Shown here: positions 1-5,150 of the stretch, in pieces
Layout: every line of letters starts with the position of its first letter
Numbering within the stretch: position 1 is the stretch's first letter
Assembly: GCA_002307115.1 (NCBI GenBank)
Contig: DBTP01000084.1
Coordinates: 1 to 5,150, forward strand
Source of the DNA: Fibrobacter sp. UBA1313
GTDB taxonomy: Bacteria; Fibrobacterota; Fibrobacteria; Fibrobacterales; Fibrobacteraceae
Length of the DNA stretch: 5,150 nt
Direction: 5' to 3'
The notes under the pieces: generated by a model
The model's database searches: none
Told to the model about the DNA's origin: nothing
Seen by the model: only the letters and a program-made list of their open reading frames with translations
Translations under genes and position numbers: made by a program

Positions 1-1011
1 CTGGCTCTTGCTAGGAAAATTCTTACGGAATATTTTTGTGTTAAAATAGAATCGGAGTCCTCTGATTCCATTGTCTTTCAGTTCTTAGACAAAATGCCTG
101 AGCCTAAATTAACGCCGGTGGGCAATGTTCCTTATCTTTTCAAAAATGCAATTTTGTTGAATGCCCTTGTGAGCGGCAAAAATGTGGTGATCGAAGAACG
201 CCAACCCATTCGGGATCAGTGGAGCGAACTGCTTCTTTACTTTGGTGTGCCCATGACTCTTGACAAAGATACGGGTGAAGTCATGGATGAACTTGCAAGG
301 CGGATGGCCAAAGCGAAGGGCATTAAAGTAGAAAGCAAATTGGTAACGCGTATGCAAGAGGCGAAAGTTCTTACCAGCCACGATTATTTTGTTCCCGGTG
401 ATACTACCGAAGCGGCGGCCTTTGCGACACTAGGGGTTATTGGGCCCCTTCCGAAAGAGAATCGCATTTTACTTAAGAATGTGGGGATCAATACAGGGCG
501 CTCTGGTTTCTTTTCTGCACTTAAGCGCATGGGCGCGGATGTGGAATTTACGAGTCGCCGCGAACGCTATGGCTCTGCATTTGGTAATATCGAAGTAAAA
601 CGCGGTAAACGTCTGCAAGGTCGTCGTCTTTCTCCTGAAATACTCAGCAATAGTCTTGAAGAATACCCGTTCTTAGCTCTCGCCGCCTGTGCCGCTGATG
701 GGGAAACGATTCTTCGCGTCCCCGAGTGTCTTTCAGAAGGCATGCGCCCGTTGTTTGAACGCTTGGCAGAGAACCTCCGCAAGACAGGTGCTGAGATTGG
801 CGTCTATGAGGAAGGTCTTGTCATTCGAGGGAAAGAAGAACTCGATGCCGGAACTTTTGATTGTAACGGGGATCCTGTTTTGGGTCTTATGCTTTTTGTC
901 TTATCTTTATTTGCAACAGGGATAACGACTGTGGAAGGTATCGAATGTGTGGAAGCGGCGTTTCCTGGCGTTTGTGAAAAACTCAAATCAGCGGCGGTGG
1001 TAGCAGAATGA
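1..1011 (+). CDS. aroA: EPSP synthase (AroA) family protein, divergent; 5' end outside the window
   Basis: The frame has no stop from base 1 to the TGA at 1009-1011. The ATG at 94 is therefore internal, and 336 residues of a C-terminal part are visible. The family makes 5-enolpyruvylshikimate-3-phosphate from shikimate-3-phosphate and PEP in the cytoplasmic shikimate pathway. Family landmarks, in window residue numbers, are a KNAILLNAL helix (48-56; compare KSALLLAGL), RDQWSELLLYFG (71-82; compare RDHTERML..FG), VPGDTTEAAAF (131-141), VGINTGRSGF (161-170), EEYPFLALAA (220-229; compare DELPALAVAA), LAENLRKTGAE (255-265) and a C-terminal AAFPGVCEKL (319-328). Several canonical active-site positions look replaced: D to E at 220, the RVKESDR and DHR motifs missing, and no Lys before the final FP. 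It may be a divergent enzyme or a non-catalytic paralogue. MurA fits less well at the C-terminus. It ends inside the nadK start codon, which suggests translational coupling. Confidence 0.8.
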   Translation: MALARKILTEYFCVKIESESSDSIVFQFLDKMPEPKLTPVGNVPYLFKNAILLNALVSGKNVVIEERQPIRDQWSELLLYFGVPMTLDKDTGEVMDELARRMAKAKGIKVESKLVTRMQEAKVLTSHDYFVPGDTTEAAAFATLGVIGPLPKENRILLKNVGINTGRSGFFSALKRMGADVEFTSRRERYGSAFGNIEVKRGKRLQGRRLSPEILSNSLEEYPFLALAACAADGETILRVPECLSEGMRPLFERLAENLRKTGAEIGVYEEGLVIRGKEELDAGTFDCNGDPVLGLMLFVLSLFATGITTVEGIECVEAAFPGVCEKLKSAAVVAE

Positions 1012-1883
1012 AATTGTCAAAGGTGGGAATTGTAGGCTGGAAGGATAAGAGCGCAGATCTTGCCTTGGCGATCCAAACGATTGCCGCATGGGCGATTGCT
1101 CACAAGAATGTTTCTTTTTGTGCCATGGAGCCCTTGCAGGATTTGGCCTGTAAGCCGATTAAAATTGTCTCTGCGCGCACACTTCTCAAAAGTGATTTGT
1201 TGATTGCCATCGGTGGTGATGGTACGGTGCTATCGACGGCGCGTCTCGCTCTCGGTCACCAAATTCCGATTCTCGGTGTGAATGCGGGGCGTGTGGGGTT
1301 CCTCGCAGAAACGCGTGTTGATGATCTTTCCATGACTTTGGATGCCGTATTTGCGGGCGAATATTCGATGCGCGAGCGCTCCATGATTGATGCTTCAATT
1401 GTGCACAAAGGAAAAGTGATTGATTCAGAAACCGTTCTCAACGAAGTGCATATTCGCGCCCGTGCTCCAGAGTGTATGGTGAACGTGAATGTGGAATATA
1501 ACGGTCGCCCTCTCACTGAATATTGGGCGGATTCTCTTTTGCTCTCGACTCCGACGGGTTCCACGGCCTACAATTTGTCTGCAGGGGGCCCGATTCTCTA
1601 TCCTTCGACCCCCGCGTTTGTGATTACTCCTGTGGCACCGAGTAGTCTTTCGGTGCGCCCCCTGGTGATCCCCGCAGTGGCCATCTGTAAAATTTATTCG
1701 GCTGTGGATGTGCCCTTGAATTTAGTTTTTGATGGTCGCGTGACGCGTGTGTTGGAACCCGGCGATTTCGTGGAGCTTTCGGCGAGTAAAGAGTTTACGA
1801 CTTTTGTGCGTATGAAAAATACGGGGTTCGTGAATGCGCTTCGTGAGAAGCTCGGGTGGACAGGGAAACCGCGCCTCGCGTAA
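1008..1883 (+). CDS. nadK: NAD kinase (ATP/polyphosphate-dependent NAD+ 2'-phosphotransferase)
   Basis: Phosphorylates NAD+ to NADP+ in the cytoplasm. At 291 residues it is a normal length for a bacterial NadK. All diagnostic motifs are present: GGDGTVLSTAR (69-79) carrying the catalytic Asp of GGDG, VNAGRVGFLAE (91-101), the NE pair at 145-146 that contacts NAD in the family, STPTGSTAYNLSAGGP (180-195), SVRPLVIP (215-222) and FDGR (241-244). The ATG at 1008-1010 shares bases with the TGA of the upstream AroA-family gene (ATGA). No strong Shine-Dalgarno is visible before it, so translation probably depends on coupling. The stop is TAA at 1881-1883. No hairpin-plus-T-run terminator lies between it and the next gene, 57 bases downstream, so read-through is possible. 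Codon use resembles the AroA gene and differs from the C-ending preference of the GH43 gene. Confidence 0.97.
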   Translation: MKLSKVGIVGWKDKSADLALAIQTIAAWAIAHKNVSFCAMEPLQDLACKPIKIVSARTLLKSDLLIAIGGDGTVLSTARLALGHQIPILGVNAGRVGFLAETRVDDLSMTLDAVFAGEYSMRERSMIDASIVHKGKVIDSETVLNEVHIRARAPECMVNVNVEYNGRPLTEYWADSLLLSTPTGSTAYNLSAGGPILYPSTPAFVITPVAPSSLSVRPLVIPAVAICKIYSAVDVPLNLVFDGRVTRVLEPGDFVELSASKEFTTFVRMKNTGFVNALREKLGWTGKPRLA

Positions 1884-1930
1884 AATTTGAAGATCGTGAT
1901 AAATTCAGGATAGTGGATGATTCAAGGTAA

Positions 1931-1934
1931 GGAG
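1931..1934 (+). promoter_or_regulatory. Ribosome binding site setting the lipoprotein start at 1941
   Basis: GGAG, within AAGGAG-like context (GTAAGGAGC), lies 6 bases before the ATG at 1941. The in-frame ATG at 1917 has no comparable site, and starting there would put eight polar residues ahead of the lipoprotein signal. This favours 1941. Confidence 0.75.
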
Positions 1935-1940
1935 CAAAAA

Positions 1941-2789
1941 ATGAAACAGAAACAGTGGATAGCATTTCTTGGTATGGTTGTGGTTGCCCTGATTCTGGCA
2001 GCCTGCGGCGGGGACAGCGGGAATAACGGTACGGAGAGGGAAGGGGATAGTTCGTCTTCGGCTGAAATACCTTTAAGTAGCGGACAGATAAGTTTCTCTT
2101 CGGTTGTCAAGTCCTCAAGTTCGTCGGTTGGGGTATCGAGTTCCTCGCCTGTTGTTTCCAGTTCGAGCGTGAAGGAGTCATCAAGTTCTTCGGTTGAGGT
2201 TTGCGCTAACACTTACGGAACCAACACGGTAAAGGACTGCCGCGACGGCCAGACCTACAAGACTGTGGTGATCGGCACGCAGACGTGGATGGCGGAGAAC
2301 CTGAACTACAAAGTAAACAGCAGCTGGTGCTACGACAACAGCGTGGACAGCTGTTCCAAATACGGTAGGCTGTACCAGTGGGCAAGTGCCATGGGGTTGA
2401 GTGCAACTTATAACGGTACTTCTGCCTCAGGTGTGATTTCTACTCCGCAGCAGGGCGCGTGTCCCACAGGGTGGCACATCCCGATGGACGTTGAATGGAC
2501 CACCCTGGAAATTTATGTGGGCGGGTACGGCGTTGCGGGTACGGCGCTCAAGAGCACCAGTGGCTGGTACAATGACGGCGACGGCACGGATGCCTACGGC
2601 TTTTCGGCGCTCCCTGCGGGCGACCGCAGCTTCTACGGCGACTTCATCGGCGCGGGATCCGACGCATTCTTCTGGAGTGCCACGGAGAACAAGGACAGGT
2701 ACTTGTACTTTGACTACGCGTACATGTACACGTACGACAACTCCAAGTACTGTGCGTTTTCTGTTCGTTGCCTCAAGGACTCCGTGTGA
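1941..2789 (+). CDS. Secreted lipoprotein with serine-rich linker and Fib_succ_major (FISUMP) domain
   Basis: From the ATG at 1941 the product has 282 residues. It starts with a lysine-containing n-region (MKQKQ) and a hydrophobic stretch, then the lipobox LAAC with the acylated Cys at residue 22, so an envelope lipoprotein is expected. Residues from about 34 to 90 form a low-complexity serine-rich linker. The rest (about 91-282) matches the Fibrobacter succinogenes major paralogous domain: DCRDGQTYKTVVIGTQTWMA, ENLNY, a WCYDN segment, YGRLYQWASAMG, CPTGWHIP, FSALPAGDR, FFWSATE and a terminal FSVRCLKDSV. Several Cys residues may pair in disulfides outside the cell. The biochemical role of the domain is not established to my knowledge; surface or adhesion-related functions are only guesses. 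It may be read from the nadK transcript or from its own promoter; only a weak TTGAAG (1887-1892) is visible. The linker uses mixed Ser codons, while the domain favours C-ending codons. Confidence 0.92.
   Translation: MKQKQWIAFLGMVVVALILAACGGDSGNNGTEREGDSSSSAEIPLSSGQISFSSVVKSSSSSVGVSSSSPVVSSSSVKESSSSSVEVCANTYGTNTVKDCRDGQTYKTVVIGTQTWMAENLNYKVNSSWCYDNSVDSCSKYGRLYQWASAMGLSATYNGTSASGVISTPQQGACPTGWHIPMDVEWTTLEIYVGGYGVAGTALKSTSGWYNDGDGTDAYGFSALPAGDRSFYGDFIGAGSDAFFWSATENKDRYLYFDYAYMYTYDNSKYCAFSVRCLKDSV
2112..2196 (+). repeat. Direct repeat in the serine-rich linker
   Basis: The 19-base stretch at 2112-2130 recurs at 2178-2196 with two mismatches, an offset of 66 bases (22 codons). Both copies encode Ser-Ser-Ser-Ser-Ser-Val and keep the frame. 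Such repeats can expand or contract by slippage, changing linker length without changing the domains. Confidence 0.7.
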
Positions 2790-3059
2790 CCAGACGAACT
2801 CAGTGAGGTTTGACACACAGCGTCCGAACTTGCCGAGTTCATGTTGTGTCAATGACGATTCGATTTAAACCTTCTGGAGAGGTATTGAACGGAATCGGGG
2901 CGTTGCAAGAGCTGAACCAAAGTGAACCGTCCGCGAGGTGTCGAAATGATTAGACGATGTAGCCCATGTCGCATCCGGCATACAGACGGCAGGACCTGCA
3001 AAGAGGCGTTGATATTTTTTTTGCTTCATGTCCTTGTCTTTTCACAGTGAACCGCGATT
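2790..3059. other. Intergenic stretch with no recognisable gene
   Basis: Between the lipoprotein stop and the end of the minus-strand remnant I see no supported gene. Two short frames exist: 2852-2953 on plus (33 codons) and 2865-3029 on minus (54 codons). Neither has a convincing ribosome binding site or a recognisable motif. TTGACACA at 2812-2819 and TGTGTCAA at 2844-2851 are complementary, but no T-run follows, so this is not a standard intrinsic terminator. An eight-T run at 3015-3022 has no adjacent stable stem. Together with the remnant and the upstream region of the next gene, about 955 bases here lack an intact gene. Confidence 0.6.
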
Positions 3060-3556
3060 TTACATCTCGCCTGCGGCCTTGACATGGACTTTCATTGGGG
3101 GGTCGGTCAGCTTAAGTCCTATGTGTATTCCCCGCATATAGCCCGTTTTGTTGCATATCGGGCTTATAATGAGGCCGGACATCATCCCTGAAACATTCTG
3201 AAAAATTGGAGTGACCATCAGTCCCGCGCCGTTTCAGTCCACGTAAATATCTATGCCTGAGATGATGATCCCATCGGTCTTGTTCGCTAATCCAGACACA
3301 TGAAGTCCGTATATGTTTGTCATCGTTGAAAAACCGCTGGTGACGCTGATTCCGTAGACGGCGTATCTCTTAGAAAAAGTTGAGCAAATATTGATCGCAT
3401 TAACGGGATGACTGAACAGGGCGTTTGTGCCTATCGGATACATCAGATCCAGAGCTATGATATTGTATTGGTTTTGTCTGGAGGTTCCATCATTCGCAAA
3501 AGCACTGCCATACTATAGCCCCAAACGGTTCGTTTTTTAATAGAAGCATACGGCAT
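3060..3556 (-). pseudogene. Decayed surface-repeat protein gene (LA_2272-like repeats), nonsense and frameshift
   Basis: Reading the minus strand from 3443 gives 69 codons to a TGA at 3236-3234. The same frame then continues for 57 sense codons to TAA at 3062-3060 with the same sequence character. Across this TGA there are six units with a core such as YGISVTSG, YGLHVSGL, DGIIISGI, AGLMVTPI, SGLIISPI and RGIHIGLK. Their leading glycines are spaced 15, 12, 16, 16 and 15 residues apart. This resembles the outer-surface repeat proteins of the LA_2272 type (family assignment by eye). Upstream of 3443 the frame stays open to a TAG at about 3515 and reads SAFANDGTSRQNQ, like a signal-peptide cleavage region. 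A start-like MPYASIKKRTVWGYSMAVL lies in the adjacent frame from the ATG at 3556, so a frameshift in the signal peptide is inferred. TGA is a normal stop here, since two neighbouring genes end with it. The gene is probably dead; a sequencing error is the alternative. Confidence 0.68.
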
Positions 3557-3576
3557 TACCAGTGCCACACTGGTAA
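3556..3576. promoter_or_regulatory. Perfect inverted repeat, 9-bp arms with 3-base loop
   Basis: TTACCAGTG (3556-3564) and CACTGGTAA (3568-3576) are exact reverse complements around CCA. The element sits directly before, and shares one base with, the inferred start codon of the minus-strand remnant. It is also about 170 bases upstream of the GH43 gene. It could be an operator or an RNA hairpin in a 5' leader; function is inferred. Confidence 0.5.
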
Positions 3577-3580
3577 AATA

Positions 3581-3602
3581 TAGTACAAAATGTAGTACAA
3601 AA
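3581..3602. repeat. Tandem 10-mer TAGTACAAAA, two copies
   Basis: TAGTACAAAA occurs at 3581-3590 and again at 3593-3602, a 12-base period separated by TG. The pair lies four bases from the inverted repeat at 3556-3576. On the minus strand it is upstream of the inferred start of the remnant. It could be a pair of protein-binding sites or an AT-rich slippage product. Confidence 0.5.
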
Positions 3603-3610
3603 TATAACTC

Positions 3611-3623
3611 ATTTCCGGGAAAT
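3611..3623. promoter_or_regulatory. Short palindrome ATTTCCGGGAAAT
   Basis: Two perfect 6-base arms (ATTTCC and GGAAAT) flank a single central G. The site is in the intergenic region between the minus-strand remnant and the GH43 gene. It is possibly an operator; a chance palindrome of this size cannot be ruled out. Confidence 0.3.
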
Positions 3624-3656
3624 TCAAATAAAACAAGCCCTAGCTTTTTTTGCTTA

Positions 3657-3671
3657 TTGACAAAATGTCAA
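3657..3671. promoter_or_regulatory. Palindrome TTGACA-AAA-TGTCAA, possible operator over a -35 box
   Basis: The left arm (3657-3662) is the consensus sigma-70 -35 hexamer TTGACA, and the right arm is its exact reverse complement. It lies 73 bases before the GH43 start, so a regulator bound here could block or recruit polymerase. No good -10 hexamer is seen 16-18 bases downstream, so the promoter reading is uncertain. Confidence 0.4.
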
Positions 3672-3730
3672 CGCAAATTTTCCGCGCCGACGGGAAAAAA
3701 GTAGCATCCAGAGATATTTTTAGCAAAAAT

Positions 3731-3737
3731 AAGGTGG
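3731..3737 (+). promoter_or_regulatory. Ribosome binding site of the GH43 gene
   Basis: AAGGTGG ends 7 bases before the ATG at 3745, a normal spacing. It supports that ATG, which also places a signal peptide at the N-terminus. Confidence 0.65.
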
Positions 3738-3744
3738 TGCACCC

Positions 3745-5150
3745 ATGCTATCCAGATCAATAGTAATAGGCAAAATTTGTCTCGCGGCCACGTGCGGAAT
3801 GGTTATTTCCGCAATGGCCGACAATCCCATATCCAGCTATCATTACCTCGCCGACCCCTCGGCCGCGGCCGATGACGAGAACTTCTACATCGTCACGGAC
3901 TCGGATGACCCCGCGCCGTACAATGCGACTGGTTACAGCATCAAGTCCCTCTACGTGTTCAGTTCCAAGGATATGAAGAACTGGACCGACTACGGCATCA
4001 TTTACCAGGCGAAGCGCGAAGCAAGTTACGTGAGCGACATCTGGGCATCGGGCATCGGCGTCAAAAACAAGACGATTTACATCATTTTCCCGAACGGCGC
4101 AAGCGGCATCGGGCTGATCAAATCGAGTTCCGTCAACGGTCCCTACACGAACGCCGTGTCCGGTTACAATATGCTTGTCGGCAACGGCGGAGTCGTGGAC
4201 TGCGACGGAGTCGCCTGGTGCTTCGACCCGGGTATTTTCTTCGATGACGACGGCACCGGCTGGATCACCTTCGGCGGCGGCGAAAGCAGCACGCGCCCCA
4301 ACACGAACAACTTTGACGTCTATCAGCTGAATAGCGACGTAAACAGCGTCGTGACCAGCACCAAGACCCGCGTGGAAGTCCAGAATCTTCCGACCCGCAA
4401 AATGCTGGAAGCGTCCTATATCCACAAGCACAACGGGAACTACTATTTCTCCTACAGCACCGGCTGGCAGTCCGGCGCGCCTTCGATTGACTACGCCATG
4501 TCCACAAAGCCCACTGGTCCCTACACCTGGAAGGGAACCATCCTCAACGACCCGGCGATCAGCGGCAAGAGTATCAATGGCAACAACAACCACGCCGGCG
4601 TAGCCGAATTCAAGGGCCACAGCTACGTGGTCTATCATGACCGCCGCATCGCGAACGGGTACAACGGCCTTGAGGTTATCCCTGCGAGCGACGGACAGGC
4701 GAACCCGAACGGAGCCTACCATAGAAGCGTGGGCATAGACGAAATGTACTACAATACCGACGGGACCATCAAGGAAGTGGTGGTCACCAACGATGGCCCG
4801 GAACAGATCGCGAACTTCGACCCCTACGCCACTTACCCCGCCCTCACGAGCTCCCAGCAGAAAGGCATCCGCAGCCGCACTGATTATACCGCAGGCCAGC
4901 CCGTGACCCACGTGCTTACCCCGCTTGCCACAAGAACGGATTCCTGGATTCGCGTGTCTGGAGTCGATTTCGGCACGGCCGCCACTAAGTTCATCGTGGA
5001 CGCAGCAAGCGTCGCTGACGGCAACAAGATCGAAATCCGCCAAGGAAGTGCCACGGGAACCCTCGCCGGCACCTGCACCCTCAAGAACACTGGTTCCTGG
5101 GGAACTTACGCCGACAACGAATGCACAATGGACGGTCTTTCTGGAATCGT
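3745..5150 (+). CDS. Secreted GH43 glycoside hydrolase with C-terminal CBM6-like module; 3' end outside the window
   Basis: The frame is open from the ATG at 3745 to the right edge, giving 468 codons. A signal peptide is evident: basic start (MLSRSIVIGK), hydrophobic core, and AMA-DNP giving likely cleavage after residue 25. The GH43 five-bladed propeller follows, with the family's three acidic residues in expected contexts: Asp37 in YLADPSA (base), Asp161 in WCFDPGIFFDDDG (pKa modulator) and Glu222 in MLEASYIHKHNGNYYFSYS (acid). The blade motif FSSKDMKNWTDYG (72-84) and NHAGVAEF with His283 also fit. From about residue 395, SWIRVSGVDFG, IEIRQGS and TGSWGTY resemble the start of a CBM6 module that binds xylan or cellulose chains. 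Likely activity is alpha-L-arabinofuranosidase or beta-xylosidase on arabinoxylan; the subfamily and substrate cannot be set by eye. Codons strongly favour C in third position. More modules may follow past the edge. Confidence 0.92.
   Translation, partial: MLSRSIVIGKICLAATCGMVISAMADNPISSYHYLADPSAAADDENFYIVTDSDDPAPYNATGYSIKSLYVFSSKDMKNWTDYGIIYQAKREASYVSDIWASGIGVKNKTIYIIFPNGASGIGLIKSSSVNGPYTNAVSGYNMLVGNGGVVDCDGVAWCFDPGIFFDDDGTGWITFGGGESSTRPNTNNFDVYQLNSDVNSVVTSTKTRVEVQNLPTRKMLEASYIHKHNGNYYFSYSTGWQSGAPSIDYAMSTKPTGPYTWKGTILNDPAISGKSINGNNNHAGVAEFKGHSYVVYHDRRIANGYNGLEVIPASDGQANPNGAYHRSVGIDEMYYNTDGTIKEVVVTNDGPEQIANFDPYATYPALTSSQQKGIRSRTDYTAGQPVTHVLTPLATRTDSWIRVSGVDFGTAATKFIVDAASVADGNKIEIRQGSATGTLAGTCTLKNTGSWGTYADNECTMDGLSGI

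Noticed and set aside
94..96. ATG at 94 as the start of the AroA-family gene
   Set aside because: The frame is open to base 1 with coding-like sequence, no ribosome binding site precedes the ATG, and the N-terminal part of the family's first domain would be missing.
1917..1919. ATG at 1917 as the lipoprotein start
   Set aside because: The in-frame ATG at 1941 has a well-spaced GGAG, and starting there gives a normal lipoprotein signal peptide with the Cys at residue 22.
2427..2868. Open frames on both strands overlapping the FISUMP domain
   Set aside because: They are out-of-frame shadows of a GC-rich coding region, rich in Arg, Thr or Val and without motifs.
2852..2953. 33-codon plus-strand frame beginning MTIRFKPSGE
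   Set aside because: No ribosome binding site, very short, and no recognisable family; it is probably chance or an unidentifiable remnant.
3015..3022. Eight-T run as an intrinsic terminator
   Set aside because: The nearest stem (GCAGG-A-CCTGC near 2990) is short and separated from the T-run by more than ten bases.
2865..3029. 54-codon minus-strand frame beginning MKQKKYQRLF
   Set aside because: A GGA lies too close to the ATG to be a good ribosome binding site, there is no signal peptide or motif, and it follows a dead gene.
2921..3054. AGTGAACCG occurring twice (2921-2929 and 3046-3054)
   Set aside because: Nine bases shared once, with no further flanking similarity, is within chance and does not support a repeat element.
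3140..3164. AGCCCG ... CGGGCT inverted repeat
   Set aside because: It lies inside the surface-repeat remnant and is explained by its coding sequence; the loop is long and no T-run follows.
3234..3236. In-frame TGA read as selenocysteine or recoded Trp
   Set aside because: Neighbouring genes use TGA as a true stop, no selenocysteine-insertion hairpin was recognised, and the surface-repeat family is not a selenoprotein family to my knowledge; a nonsense change is simpler.
3757..5043. Long open frame (428 codons) on the minus strand opposite the GH43 gene
   Set aside because: It is the antisense shadow of a gene with strong C-ending codons, which removes stops on the opposite strand. It has valine- and alanine-rich low-complexity content, no recognisable domain, and its plus-strand counterpart has clear GH43 motifs.

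Overview
The window most likely comes from a Fibrobacter-like bacterium (Fibrobacterota). The main evidence is a secreted lipoprotein with a serine-rich linker and a Fib_succ_major-type (FISUMP) domain. A secreted GH43 plant-polysaccharide enzyme with the start of a CBM6-like module, and a decayed surface-repeat protein gene, fit the same picture. Family names come from reading motifs by eye, not from a database search.

Layout. (1) Bases 1-1011 hold the 3' part of an EPSP-synthase-family (AroA) gene whose frame is open to the left edge. (2) Bases 1008-1883 hold a complete NAD kinase gene overlapping it by an ATGA junction, so the two form a housekeeping operon. (3) After 57 bases comes a FISUMP-domain lipoprotein, best started at 1941. 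(4) Bases 2790-3744 have no intact gene. Within them, 3060-3556 on the minus strand is a broken gene for a protein of about 15-residue surface repeats, interrupted by an in-frame TGA and apparently frameshifted at the signal peptide. (5) Between that remnant and the next gene lie three short perfect dyads and a tandem 10-mer. (6) From 3745 to the right edge runs a secreted GH43 glycoside hydrolase, open at its 3' end.

How the parts relate. The left third is core metabolism (shikimate-pathway family and NADP synthesis). The right two thirds are cell-envelope and secreted functions: a surface lipoprotein, a dead surface-repeat gene and a hemicellulose-degrading enzyme. No mobile element, CRISPR array, tRNA or rRNA was seen.

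The most notable observations are the apparent loss of most canonical catalytic residues in the AroA-family protein, the unannotated minus-strand pseudogene, and the dyad-rich segment upstream of the GH43 gene. I did not find a clear new multi-gene system.
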